Source of the DNA: Desulfobacteraceae bacterium
GTDB lineage: Bacteria > Desulfobacterota > Desulfobacteria > Desulfobacterales > Desulfosalsimonadaceae
Assembly (NCBI GenBank): GCA_011390465.1
Contig: JAABSH010000001.1
Span: 124,001-188,000 of the forward strand
DNA length: 64,000 nucleotides
Direction of reading: 5' to 3'
Made by a program: the position numbers and the translations under genes. This document shows positions 44,344-53,083 of the stretch, piece after piece (within the stretch, counting starts at the first letter, position 1; every line of letters starts with the position of its first letter). The notes under the pieces are model-generated. The model worked only from the letters and a program-made list of their open reading frames with translations, ran no database searches and was not told where the DNA came from.

Positions 44344-44706
44344 ATGAAAAAAAAAGATCTGGAATATTTTAAAGACCTTTTAACAAAACGGATGGAAGAT
44401 CTCCTGAATCAGGCAGATACCACCGTGTCGGATATGAACACGCCCAAGGGCAATTTCCCGGATCCCACGGATCGGGCCACCTATGAAGCGGACCGGAATT
44501 TTGAACTCCGGATTCGCGACCGGGAGCACAAACTTTTCAAGAAAATCAAAAAAGCCCTGGACCGGATTGAAGACGGAACTTTCGGAATCTGCGAAAAATG
44601 CGGCGAAGAAATTTCCATCAAACGACTGAAAGCCCGGCCCGTCACCACCCAGTGCATTGAATGCAAAACCAAAGAAGAGGCGAGAGAAAAGGCTCTTGGA
44701 TTATAA
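44344..44706 (+). CDS. dksA: DksA/TraR family zinc-finger transcription factor
   Basis: RNA polymerase secondary-channel regulator acting with ppGpp. 120 aa. The N-terminal coiled coil (KKDLEYFKDLLTKRMEDLLN) and the acidic tip region (DPTDRATYEADRNFELRIRD) match DksA. The C4 zinc finger reads CEKCGEEISIKRLKARPVTT, then QCIEC, with all four cysteines present. GAGGAAGGGATTGTACC precedes the start. It overlaps the PHP gene and heads a dksA-PHP-rnc-radical SAM operon. Confidence 0.93.
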   Translation: MKKKDLEYFKDLLTKRMEDLLNQADTTVSDMNTPKGNFPDPTDRATYEADRNFELRIRDREHKLFKKIKKALDRIEDGTFGICEKCGEEISIKRLKARPVTTQCIECKTKEEAREKALGL

Positions 44707-45604
44707 GCCCGGAATTATTGACCTTCATATTCACTCCACCGCCTCTGACGGTTCCGTTGCCCCGCTCGATATTCTGCCTTTGGTCAAAAATGCCCGGCTT
44801 GATGCGTTTGCTTTAACCGATCATGACGCTGTTCACGGCGCAAGGGAAATACTGGCGCATCCGCATCTGCTGGGGGATGTCAAATTTCTCACCGGTGTTG
44901 AAATCAGCGCCCAACCCCCTGATTTTTTTGATGTTCCGGGCAGTTTTCACATTCTTGGATACGGGTTTGACATTGACCATTCGGCTCTCAACCAGGCCCT
45001 CAAGGATCAACAGGCGGCCCGGAAAAACCGGAATCCGCAAATCATTGACCGGTTAAACCGTCTGGGATTTGATATTTCCCTTGAAGCCGTTATAGCGGCA
45101 TCTGAAAAAGACGCCCAGATCGGCCGGCCCCACATTGCCCGCACCATGGTTACAAAAGGATTTGCCGCTTCCATTAATCACGCCTTTGACCGATGGCTGG
45201 GCAAAGGCAAACCCGCCTATGTTGAAAAATCCCGGATTGCCACCGCCGCCGCCATTGAGTTGATCCGCGGCGCCGGCGGGGTTGCCGTGCTGGCCCATCC
45301 CGGCCTGCTGGAGGTCGTGGATTTTAACGCTTATGAATATCTGATTTCCGAACTGGCGCCCATGGGGCTGGCGGGCCTGGAAGCCTATTATCCGGGGCAC
45401 TCGCCCGAAGAAACCGACTATTTTCTGGAACTGACCGAAAAATTCGGCCTGCTGGCCACCGGGGGATCGGATTTTCACGGGACCATTAACCCGGAAATCC
45501 ATATCGGCACGGGCGCGGGATCCTTTTCCGTGCCTGTGGTGGTTTATGAGCGCCTGGTGCAGGAAATCCATTGCCACCAGCGCCAGCTGGCGGATGATCT
45601 ATAA
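44696..45604 (+). CDS. PHP domain phosphoesterase (YciV/RNase AM-like)
   Basis: Metal-dependent phosphoesterase of about 302 aa. The PHP motifs are intact: DLHIHSTASDGS near residue 8, LTDHDAVHGAREI, the second-site GVEIS, and the later VLAHPGLLE and GSDFHG. This subgroup includes 3',5'-nucleotide bisphosphatase and RNase AM, which trims rRNA 5' ends. The likely start is TTG at 44696 inside the dksA tail, with GAGAGAAAAGG upstream; TTG at 44657 is possible but has no ribosome site. It overlaps dksA by 11 bp and rnc by 1 bp, so translation is coupled. Confidence 0.85.
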   Translation: MDYKPGIIDLHIHSTASDGSVAPLDILPLVKNARLDAFALTDHDAVHGAREILAHPHLLGDVKFLTGVEISAQPPDFFDVPGSFHILGYGFDIDHSALNQALKDQQAARKNRNPQIIDRLNRLGFDISLEAVIAASEKDAQIGRPHIARTMVTKGFAASINHAFDRWLGKGKPAYVEKSRIATAAAIELIRGAGGVAVLAHPGLLEVVDFNAYEYLISELAPMGLAGLEAYYPGHSPEETDYFLELTEKFGLLATGGSDFHGTINPEIHIGTGAGSFSVPVVVYERLVQEIHCHQRQLADDL

Positions 45605-46302
45605 TGCAAACCGACCTGTCCATGCTTGAAGCCAGCCTTAGCTATGCCTTTACCAACCGGGAAGTTCTTGAAACCGCCCTGCGACACAGCTCTTTTGTAA
45701 ATGAACTGCCCGATCCCAAACCCGAAAATAATGAACGGTTTGAGTTTTTAGGGGATGCCGTCCTGAGTCTGAGTATCAGCCATCTGCTTATGGAACGGTT
45801 TCCGGAGCGCAGTGAAGGGGACTTGTCCAAAATCCGGTCCCAGCTGGTCAATGAAATCCAGCTTTCCCATGTTGCCGCAACCCTTGAGCTTGGCAAGTTT
45901 CTGTGGCTGGGCAAAGGCGAGACCCAGACCGGGGGCCGCAAAAAAAATTCCATTCTGGCGGACACCATGGAGGCCCTGCTGGCGGCGGTGTATCTGGACG
46001 GGGGATTTGCCCGGGCATTTGAAGTGGTCAAAATCCATTTTTCCGGACTGTTTGACCAGGTGGCGGTTCCGGATGACAACCCGGATTATAAAAGCAGGCT
46101 CCAGGAAAAAGTCCAGGCAGAAGGCGCTGTTCAGCCGGAGTACCGGATCATCACTGAAACCGGCCCGGATCATGACAAAACCTTTGAAGCCGCCCTGGAC
46201 CTGGGGGACAAAACCTTTACCGGAACCGGTAAAAGCAAAAAAACCGCTGAACAGGCAGCCGCCAGAAACGCACTGCAGCAGTTAAATGACATCCCTTCGT
46301 AA
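45604..46302 (+). CDS. rnc: Ribonuclease III
   Basis: Double-strand-specific endoribonuclease for rRNA and mRNA processing. The catalytic signature NERFEFLGDAVLSL is near residue 39, and the second metal-binding stretch DTMEALLAAVYLDGG near residue 119. A C-terminal dsRNA-binding domain (YKSRLQEKVQAEGAVQPEYR, then GTGKSKKTAEQAAA) completes it. 232 aa, full length. Its ATG shares one base with the stop of the PHP gene. The next gene overlaps its 3' end by 17 bp. Confidence 0.96.
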   Translation: MQTDLSMLEASLSYAFTNREVLETALRHSSFVNELPDPKPENNERFEFLGDAVLSLSISHLLMERFPERSEGDLSKIRSQLVNEIQLSHVAATLELGKFLWLGKGETQTGGRKKNSILADTMEALLAAVYLDGGFARAFEVVKIHFSGLFDQVAVPDDNPDYKSRLQEKVQAEGAVQPEYRIITETGPDHDKTFEAALDLGDKTFTGTGKSKKTAEQAAARNALQQLNDIPS

Positions 46303-47419
46303 TTCCCGTAATCCCCGTCGTAATCTTCATTGCAATCCCCATTGCAATCCCCATTGCAATCCCCAACACAAGCCCCAATGCAATCCACTGATCATCCCGG
46401 TATTCATTCCCCACTCCGGGTGCCCCCATCATTGCCTTTTCTGCAACCAGCAAAAAATTTCCGGGGTTTCCGCTATGCCGGATGAAACAGAAATTCAGGC
46501 AATTATCAATAAATTTCTGGGGTTTAAAAAAGACCGGCCCTGGGTGGAACTCTCTTTTTTCGGGGGCAACTTTCTGGGGCTAGCACCGGAAAAAATTCAA
46601 CGCCTGCTGGCGGCAGCAGCCCCCTGGATTGCATCCGGAGAGATCAACGGCATCCGGTTCTCCACCCGGCCGGACACCATTGACAGCCAAAGATTGGCCC
46701 TGATCCGCCCGTATCCGGTAACCACGGTGGAACTGGGGGTTCAGTCCATGGACCCCTATGTGCTCCGGCGGGCCAGCCGGGGGCATTCCCCGGAAGACAC
46801 GGTGCGGGCGGTTTCCCTGTTAAAGGCTGAATCCTGCCGCATCGGCCTGCAGATGATGACCGGGCTGCCCGGAGATGATGACGCCACCTGCATCGAAACC
46901 GCCCGCCGGATCATCGCCCTGAAACCGGATATGGTCCGTATTTATCCGACCCTGGTGCTCTCAGGAAGCCCGCTGGCCATGCTTTATCTAAGGGGAAAAT
47001 ACAAGCCCCAGCCCCTTGAAGCCTGCGTCAATCTGCTCAAAACCCTGTATCTGATGTTTCACGAAAACAAAATCGCCGTTATCCGCATGGGGCTTCAGGC
47101 ATCCGAAGGCCTGGACGATCCGGCTACCGTACTGGCCGGCCCGTATCATCCGGCCCTGGGACACATGGTCTATTCACGCATCTTTCTGGATGCGGCTGCG
47201 GAAAAAATCCAGAAAATCGCCAACGTCCGGAAACCTGCCCCAATGGATGCCGTCACATTGCGCATTCATCCCAGAAATCTGTCCCGGATGCAGGGACTCA
47301 AAAAAACCAACCTCACCCGACTCAAACAGCGCTTTCATCTTCAGACACTTATCATCACCACCGACCCGGATCTTGCACAGGATCTTGAACAGGATGCCAT
47401 TATTGTAACTGCGCAGTGA
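46286..47419 (+). CDS. Radical SAM protein (Elp3-like) with an N-terminal tetrapeptide repeat
   Basis: A 377-aa radical SAM protein. The cluster motif CPHHCLFC lies near residues 51-58 in IPVFIPHSGCPHHCLFCNQQ. ELSFFGGNFLGL and TVELGVQSMDPYVLRRASRG match the Elp3/HemN-like branch, but no acetyltransferase domain is present. The first 38 residues are unusual: MTSLRNSRNPRRNL, then three HCNP units and two variants (QHKP, QCNP) encoded by a 12-bp tandem repeat. The start at 46286 overlaps rnc; no other start codon lies before the conserved core. Function in the rnc operon is unknown, tRNA modification being a guess. Confidence 0.82.
   Translation: MTSLRNSRNPRRNLHCNPHCNPHCNPQHKPQCNPLIIPVFIPHSGCPHHCLFCNQQKISGVSAMPDETEIQAIINKFLGFKKDRPWVELSFFGGNFLGLAPEKIQRLLAAAAPWIASGEINGIRFSTRPDTIDSQRLALIRPYPVTTVELGVQSMDPYVLRRASRGHSPEDTVRAVSLLKAESCRIGLQMMTGLPGDDDATCIETARRIIALKPDMVRIYPTLVLSGSPLAMLYLRGKYKPQPLEACVNLLKTLYLMFHENKIAVIRMGLQASEGLDDPATVLAGPYHPALGHMVYSRIFLDAAAEKIQKIANVRKPAPMDAVTLRIHPRNLSRMQGLKKTNLTRLKQRFHLQTLIITTDPDLAQDLEQDAIIVTAQ
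46329..46388 (+). repeat. 12-bp tandem repeat coding for HCNP
   Basis: Three exact units of ATTGCAATCCCC (46329-46364) are followed by two diverged units to 46388. The unit is a multiple of three, so copy-number change keeps the reading frame of the radical SAM gene. Confidence 0.9.
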
Positions 47420-47879
47420 GCTGATTTTAAGGGTGCCGTCAATTTCAATTTTCCTGATCCGGTTCCTGGCCCGGTTTCTGGTTGGGGCTTCAAATTGATG
47501 GATTAAACGTCGAGCATCGAACATCGAATAATGTTGGACGTTCGGTGTTCGATGTTCAAGCGCCTTTTGGCACAGACCCCAAATACGAGAACAATTTTAC
47601 CCTGGGTTCAGTCATACATATACTTTCTTTTCAAAAAATTAAGTGATAACGTAAAAACAATTTGCAGATCAATGTCGTTAACTTAAGCGGTTTCAATGTA
47701 GGGGAGGGGTTTACCCCTCCTGCGAAAAAGGAGACACATGCCGGGAGGGGATAAACCCCTCCCCTACGCATATGGCCTAAGTTAATGACATTGATTTGCA
47801 GATTGTTACGGGCCGATACCAACACCGGATTACCGGCCCTTTTCAGATACAGACAGCGATTATAGAAAGGAAATCTTTC
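47420..47879. other. Repeat-rich gap before the 586-aa gene
   Basis: This 460-bp gap holds no supportable gene. It contains a small inverted repeat (47515-47554; 14-bp arms CATCGAACATCGAA / TTCGGTGTTCGATG with one mismatch) and a larger nested palindromic element (47658-47805). AGAAAGGAAA at its end is the ribosome site of the next gene. Confidence 0.7.
47658..47805. repeat. Nested palindromic element (MITE-like), 148 bp
   Basis: Outer arms 47658-47689 and about 47774-47805 are imperfect inverted copies sharing ATCAATGTC and TTAACTTA blocks. Inner arms start GTAGGGGAGGGGTTTA at 47698 and end in its inverse at 47767. The whole unit could fold into a long cruciform. It has no coding capacity. 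GTAGGGG palindromes of this kind recur in many environmental genomes, but no second copy was seen here. Confidence 0.75.
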
Positions 47880-49640
47880 ATGCAGGACCTTACCAAAGCC
47901 CAAAAAGCCCGGGTGGCCATCCGGTCATTCAAAGCCATTGCCTATACCCTTGCCCTGCGGGGATTTTACCGGCCCTCCGGAAAAATGGGCCAGACCCTGG
48001 CGGATTGTCTTATCGCTCTCAGCCCGGAGATTTACGGCACCATGAATGATCCCCGGATCGTGGAACTCAATGGCCTGGAATACGTGACGGATCGCCTGCC
48101 ACGGGGAGTGGAGGAATGCACGCGCATTATTCTGACAGAAGAAGAGCAGTTTGAAGACAGTCCCTTTGAAAAAATCATTCCCTTAAAACGCCGGCGCTCC
48201 TGCTACCGCATCAGTGAAAATGAATACTGCTTTGTCATTACCCGGGGCATCAGTGAAATTTATGATATTCTCACCCATATCTGCTTTCTGAATCTCGAGG
48301 CCAAAAAAATCCATTCCCGGATGACCGATGAACTTGGCCGGGTTCCCAAGGAATGGAAAGATCTGGAAAAAATCATTCCCCACATCGATACCATGACCCA
48401 AAAAGAAGTGGATGAAGCCATCTGGGATTTGTCGCTCATTGTCGGCCGTCCCTATCATGAAACCAAAGCCGCGTACGAATCCTTTGAAAAAAACAAGCAG
48501 GAATACAACAGCAACAATGGTCTGTTTAATCTGATTTACCGCCTGGGCAAGCGGGTGGAAGCTGAAGAGCAGGATTTTGAAAACTTTCTTATCGTCCACC
48601 TGACCCCGTCGTTGATGAACATTATCGCGCACCAGCGGTACGGGGATAAATGGGCTGCCGATGTAAGCCAGAAACTGGCGGAACTCAACCTTCAAAACCG
48701 GCCCCTGCATATTATCAGCGCCAATCTCCACAGTGTATCAAACCTTGTCTACGGCCACGCGGCCACGGTCTCCTGCGGCACCCAAAAAGTGGTGACCGCG
48801 GATGAGCTGTATAATTTTGTCCAGTGCCTCCGCGGCCAGCGCAGTGATATTCTGAAATTTGCCGCCGCCCATGGATTTTATGAACTTTTGGACCGGTCCG
48901 GCACCCATATTGACTGTCAGATTATCGATTCTGCCGACTTCAAGGGGATGCCCTTTCATCCGGACATTCATCTGTCTTTACCGGAAGACGACAGTGAAAA
49001 ACCCGTGATCCTGGTAATGGATTATGCTTTCGGGGCCCAGGCCTTTGAAGTCATGGACCGGCTTCTGGAATACTGTTCCGGAAATCCGCCGGTGCCCATG
49101 AACATCCAATCCATCTCCATCATGGGCAAAGCCGGCATCCTTACCGGCAACAAGGGAGACATCATGCTGGCCACGGCCCATGTTATTGAAGGAACATCGG
49201 ACAATTACATTTTCGACAACGACCTCTCAAAAGCGGATTTTGATCCGGATATCAATATTTATACCGGCCCCATGGTCACGGTACTGGGCACGTCTCTGCA
49301 AAACCGGGATCTGCTGGAAAGATTTCAAACCAGCTGGAACACTGTGGGCCTGGAAATGGAAGGGGGCCATTATCAGCGGGCCATCAGTGCGGCCCGCATC
49401 AAAGGCCACATTTCAGAAGACGTGAAAGTCCGCTACGCCTACTATGCTTCAGACAATCCCCTGGTGAGCGGCGAAACCCTGGCAGCCGGGGAAATGGGCG
49501 TGGAAGGCATCCGGCCCACCTATATGGTGACCAAAGTAATCCTGGAAAAAATATTTTCCCAAAAAAATAAACCGGAAAATAAACCGGAAAATAAACAAGA
49601 TAACGAACCAGAAAAACAAGCCAAAAAACAAAATAAATAA
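47880..49640 (+). CDS. Uncharacterised protein with nucleoside-phosphorylase-like C-terminal motifs
   Basis: A soluble 586-aa protein with no firm family assignment. The N-terminal half is largely helical (QKEVDEAIWDLSLIVGRPYH, then ESFEKNKQEYNSNNG). The C-terminal half resembles the PNP/UDP phosphorylase fold by eye. It shows SIMGKAGILTGNKGDIMLAT (glycine loop plus GD) and TVGLEMEGGHYQRAI, whose ME pair matches the ribose-binding methionine-glutamate of that family. The last 25 residues (KPENKPENKQDNEPEKQAKK) are a charged repeat tail. ATG at 47880 with AAAGGAAA upstream is chosen. Nucleotide or AMP hydrolysis is a guess; it stands alone in transcription. Confidence 0.7.
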   Translation: MQDLTKAQKARVAIRSFKAIAYTLALRGFYRPSGKMGQTLADCLIALSPEIYGTMNDPRIVELNGLEYVTDRLPRGVEECTRIILTEEEQFEDSPFEKIIPLKRRRSCYRISENEYCFVITRGISEIYDILTHICFLNLEAKKIHSRMTDELGRVPKEWKDLEKIIPHIDTMTQKEVDEAIWDLSLIVGRPYHETKAAYESFEKNKQEYNSNNGLFNLIYRLGKRVEAEEQDFENFLIVHLTPSLMNIIAHQRYGDKWAADVSQKLAELNLQNRPLHIISANLHSVSNLVYGHAATVSCGTQKVVTADELYNFVQCLRGQRSDILKFAAAHGFYELLDRSGTHIDCQIIDSADFKGMPFHPDIHLSLPEDDSEKPVILVMDYAFGAQAFEVMDRLLEYCSGNPPVPMNIQSISIMGKAGILTGNKGDIMLATAHVIEGTSDNYIFDNDLSKADFDPDINIYTGPMVTVLGTSLQNRDLLERFQTSWNTVGLEMEGGHYQRAISAARIKGHISEDVKVRYAYYASDNPLVSGETLAAGEMGVEGIRPTYMVTKVILEKIFSQKNKPENKPENKQDNEPEKQAKKQNK

Positions 49641-49726
49641 TATGGTTATCTGCTTCCCCGAAACTGCCGTGTTTTTACCGGGATCGGCATCAGCCTGACA
49701 ACAGCAGACAGCCGGACATCGATTTT

Positions 49727-51262
49727 ATGCAACGCAAGGAGACAAAAGCAACCATCACCGCCATTGTTCTGACCGTGGCGGTGATCATGATGGGGGGGGC
49801 CGGCTTTCTTGTTGTCCGCCACACCGGAGAATCTGGCAATGCCGCCTTTCAGGCAAATACCGGGCCGGTGTCTCCGGGCACCCGCCCGGGGACTGACGAA
49901 AATCTTTCCTGGCTGAAACAACAGTGGACCGGCGATTTTCCGGCCATGGCCGACCGCAATATTATCCGCGCCCTGGTACCTTACAGCAAAACCTATTATT
50001 TTCTGGATGGCATTGATCAGCGGGGATTTGCCTATGAAATGCTCAAAGCTTTTGAAGAATACATCAATGCGGCGGAAAACCGGGACGTAATCAAAATCCG
50101 GGTCATGGTCATTCCCACCCGGCGCAACCGCCTGATTCCGGATCTGGTAGACGGCCGGGGCGATATTGCCGCCGGCAACCTGACCATTACCCCGGAACGC
50201 TTAAAGCATGTGGATTTTTCAAATCCCGGGCTTTCCAATGTCATGGAAATTCTGGTGACCGGCCCGGGCGTCCCCATCCCTGAAGCCATAGAAGACCTTT
50301 CCGGACAACCCGTTTATGTGCGGGCCTCATCCAGCTACTATGAAAGCCTGATGCAGACAAACCGCCGGTTTAAAAAGGAAAAAATCAAACCCATCCGTAT
50401 TCAAGCACTTGATGAACTGCTGGAAGACGAAGATGTGCTTGAAATGATGAATGCCGGCATCATCCCCAGAACCGTTATCGACAACCACAAGGCCGGGTGC
50501 TGGTCGGATATTTTCAGTGATCTCACCTTCTGCCACCATATCCGGCTGCGGGAAAACGGAGAAGTGGCCTGGGCCATCCGGAAAAACAGCCCAACGCTCA
50601 AACAAAAAATCAACGCCTTTGCAAAAACCCATAAAAGGGGAACGTTGATGGGCAACATTTTGTTCAACCGGTATCTGGGATCCTGCTGCTGGATGAGCAA
50701 TCCCATGGAAAAAGACGCGTTTGACCGGTTTGAAAATTCAGTGTCCCTGTTTAAAAAATACGGCCGGAAATATGATTTCGACTGGGTGATGCTCGCGGCC
50801 CTGGCGTATCAGGAATCCCGCATCAACCAGGATCGCATGAACCCTTCCGGCGCTGTTGGCGTGATGCAGGTGCTGCCGTCCACAGCCGCAGACCCCAACG
50901 TGGGCATCACAGACATTCATACCCTTGAAGGCAACATCCACGCAGGAGTCAAATATCTGGCGTTTTTAAAAAACCGGTATTTCGCGGGTCAGCCCATGGA
51001 CCGCCTGAACAAAATGTTTTTTACCCTGGCAAGCTACAATGCCGGGCCGGCAAAAATCGCCCGGATGCGGCAGAAAACCGCTGAAATGAATCTGAACCCG
51101 AACCGCTGGTTTGAAAATGTGGAAATGGCAGTGGCCCGGGAAATCGGCCGGGAAACCGTGCAGTATGTGAGCAATATTTATAAATATTACATTGCCTACC
51201 GCATGATCGTGGATGCGGGCCAGGAAAAAGACCGGCTCAAAAAGCAATTTTCCGCCGGATAA
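49727..51262 (+). CDS. MltF-like membrane-bound lytic transglycosylase
   Basis: A 511-aa envelope enzyme. An N-terminal anchor (ITAIVLTVAVIMMGGAGFLV) precedes a periplasmic solute-binding (SBP_bac_3) domain, about 75-310, with GDIAAGNLTITPERLKHVDF. The SLT domain follows at about 340-490. The catalytic Glu is near residue 363 in LAALAYQESRINQDRMNPSG, then VGVMQVLPSTAADPNVG and SYNAGPAKIARMR. This two-domain order is that of MltF, which cleaves peptidoglycan with 1,6-anhydro product formation. It ends at a strong terminator facing the opuA genes. Confidence 0.9.
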   Translation: MQRKETKATITAIVLTVAVIMMGGAGFLVVRHTGESGNAAFQANTGPVSPGTRPGTDENLSWLKQQWTGDFPAMADRNIIRALVPYSKTYYFLDGIDQRGFAYEMLKAFEEYINAAENRDVIKIRVMVIPTRRNRLIPDLVDGRGDIAAGNLTITPERLKHVDFSNPGLSNVMEILVTGPGVPIPEAIEDLSGQPVYVRASSSYYESLMQTNRRFKKEKIKPIRIQALDELLEDEDVLEMMNAGIIPRTVIDNHKAGCWSDIFSDLTFCHHIRLRENGEVAWAIRKNSPTLKQKINAFAKTHKRGTLMGNILFNRYLGSCCWMSNPMEKDAFDRFENSVSLFKKYGRKYDFDWVMLAALAYQESRINQDRMNPSGAVGVMQVLPSTAADPNVGITDIHTLEGNIHAGVKYLAFLKNRYFAGQPMDRLNKMFFTLASYNAGPAKIARMRQKTAEMNLNPNRWFENVEMAVAREIGRETVQYVSNIYKYYIAYRMIVDAGQEKDRLKKQFSAG

Positions 51263-51280
51263 AGCAGGATATAATGGATA

Positions 51281-51318
51281 AAAAAGCCGGGAAGGGGCAA
51301 CCCCCTTCCCGGCTTTTT
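51281..51318. terminator. Bidirectional intrinsic terminator between mltF-like gene and opuAC
   Basis: A perfect 17-bp stem (51281-51297 with 51302-51318) with a 4-nt loop; A5 and T5 form the stem base, giving U-tracts both ways. It separates converging genes ending at 51262 (+) and 51340 (-). Confidence 0.92.
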
Positions 51319-51339
51319 GTCTTTAACTTTATCTAAAAA

Positions 51340-52191
51340 TTACTTCAGCCATTGTTTGACAATTTCCGGATTGTTTTTCACCCATTTTTTCGCGTTTTCC
51401 CCGGCTTTGCCGTTTTCCATGTTCATGGCCATGACTTCACCGATTTCCGCGGGCCCCCACTGGAAGTTGTCCAGTATTTTGTAAACTTCAGGCATATCTT
51501 CTTTCAGGCCTTTTCTAACAATCGTATTAATGGTTTCAGATTCACCAAATACTTTTTTGGGATCTTCGAGAAATTTAAGATCAAATTTGGCAAATTTCCA
51601 GTGCGGTACCCAGCCGGTCACCACCACCCATTTCTTGTCGTCGTATCTGTCTTTCAACTCCGCGGTCATCATGGGGCCGGTGGAAGACACCAGTTCCATA
51701 TTGTTAAGGTTGTATTCTTCCAGCGCAAGCTCTGATTTGCTCATGATGCCGGCACCCGGATCAATACCGATAATTCGCCCGTCAAACTTCTTGGCGTGGC
51801 TGTTCAGTTCTTCGATAGAATCAATGGTCACATAGGTGGGAACCACAAGACCGATTCTCGCGCCTGCCATGCTGGGGCCGAGGTCCACAATATCCTCTTT
51901 ATACTTTTTAACATACTGGCCATGGGTCACCGGCAGCCAGGCGGTTGTCATGGCATCCTGGTCTCCTGTTGCCAGGGACGCATACATGGCCGCTGCCGCC
52001 ACAGAGGTAAGTTCCACTTTGTAATCAGTTTCCTGTTCAATCACCGCCTTTACAACATTTGAGCTTGCAGTGGCGCAGGCCCATTCCACATAAACGATTT
52101 TGACCTTTTCTGCGGCAATGGCAGTGGTGGTAAAAACACATACCATGCAAAGACTGAGCAAAAGTGCGGTAAAAAATTTAAAATGTTTCAT
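51340..52191 (-). CDS. opuAC: Glycine betaine ABC transporter, substrate-binding protein
   Basis: Periplasmic substrate-binding protein of an OpuA/ProU-type osmoprotectant importer, 283 aa. A signal peptide with the core FKFFTALLLSLCMVCVFTTT ends near AIAAEK. The mature protein has KIVYVEWACATASSNVVKAV and TAWLPVTHGQYVKKYKED. Aromatic residues likely form the cation-pi cage, including WACA and WVPHWKFAKFDLKFL. No lipobox is evident despite Cys17. It lies 30 bp after the permease gene, last in the marR-opuAA-opuAB-opuAC series. Confidence 0.92.
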   Translation of the reverse strand: MKHFKFFTALLLSLCMVCVFTTTAIAAEKVKIVYVEWACATASSNVVKAVIEQETDYKVELTSVAAAAMYASLATGDQDAMTTAWLPVTHGQYVKKYKEDIVDLGPSMAGARIGLVVPTYVTIDSIEELNSHAKKFDGRIIGIDPGAGIMSKSELALEEYNLNNMELVSSTGPMMTAELKDRYDDKKWVVVTGWVPHWKFAKFDLKFLEDPKKVFGESETINTIVRKGLKEDMPEVYKILDNFQWGPAEIGEVMAMNMENGKAGENAKKWVKNNPEIVKQWLK

Positions 52192-52221
52192 TTTTGACTC
52201 CTTTTTTTGTTGAATTTTTAA

Positions 52222-53082
52222 TTAATGGTCCTTGCTAACTTCTTCATGTCTCTGTCTGCCGACCTGCTGTAAAATTCTGTCCAGCAGAATGGCAATGATA
52301 ACGATACCCAACCCGGCTTCAAACCCGGCACCGCTTTGAAGCCGTTGAATCGCTTTCCATACTTCACCCCCCAGTCCTTTGGCGCCGATCATCGCCGCGA
52401 TCACCACCATGGAAAGGGCCAGCATCACTGTCTGGTTGATGCCTGCCATAATGGTCGGCGTTGCCATGGGAAGCTGAAGTTTAAAAAGTTTTTGCCGCGG
52501 ATTGGACCCGAACGCGTCTGCCGCTTCAACCAGCTCGCTGGGCACCTGGCGGATGCCAAGACAGGTGAGCCGGATCACCGGCGGCACGGAAAAAATCACG
52601 GTTGAAAAAATCGCCGCCACCTTTCCAAGACCGAAAAACGGGATTGCCGGAATCAGATACACAAAGGCCGGCATGGTCTGCATAAAATCCAGAACCGGCA
52701 TGGTGATTTTATACGATGTTTGGTTCAGGGCCGCAAAAATCCCCAAGGGAAGACCGATGATCATTGAAAAAAGCGTGGCAATCAGCACAAGGGCAAGGGT
52801 GTCAAGGGTCGGATACCACAGCCCCAGATTTAAAATCAGAAACAGTCCCACAAAAGAAAGCACCGCAACCCCTTTTTTCCGGGTCAGATACCAGGAAAGG
52901 GCGGTCACAATAAGGATGAATAAAACCGGCGGGACAAATGTCATTCCGGCAATGATCACATCAATTGCCGCCTCAATGCCCTTGGACATTGCTTTGGTAA
53001 TGAAAGAAAAATTGGAGTCAAGAAACTCAATGCCCCTTTCAACTCCCTCGCCAATGGGTATCTTTGGAATATTAACATCCAT
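52222..53082 (-). CDS. opuAB: Glycine betaine/proline ABC transporter permease
   Basis: ProW/OpuAB-type permease, 286 aa, with about six hydrophobic segments. The BPD_transp EAA loop reads EAADAFGSNPRQKLFKLQLP near residue 175. PAFVYLIPAIPFFGLGKVAA is characteristic of ProW. The start at 53082 (MDVNIPKIPIGEGVERGIEF) is preferred: AAGGAGGAAGC lies 8 bases upstream, inside the last codons of opuAA, showing coupled translation. Forms importer with the ATPase upstream and binding protein downstream. Confidence 0.93.
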   Translation of the reverse strand: MDVNIPKIPIGEGVERGIEFLDSNFSFITKAMSKGIEAAIDVIIAGMTFVPPVLFILIVTALSWYLTRKKGVAVLSFVGLFLILNLGLWYPTLDTLALVLIATLFSMIIGLPLGIFAALNQTSYKITMPVLDFMQTMPAFVYLIPAIPFFGLGKVAAIFSTVIFSVPPVIRLTCLGIRQVPSELVEAADAFGSNPRQKLFKLQLPMATPTIMAGINQTVMLALSMVVIAAMIGAKGLGGEVWKAIQRLQSGAGFEAGLGIVIIAILLDRILQQVGRQRHEEVSKDH

Positions 53083-53083
53083 A

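Noticed and set aside
46329-46388. Short direct repeats as a CRISPR array
   Set aside because: Units are contiguous 12-mers without spacers, inside a coding region.
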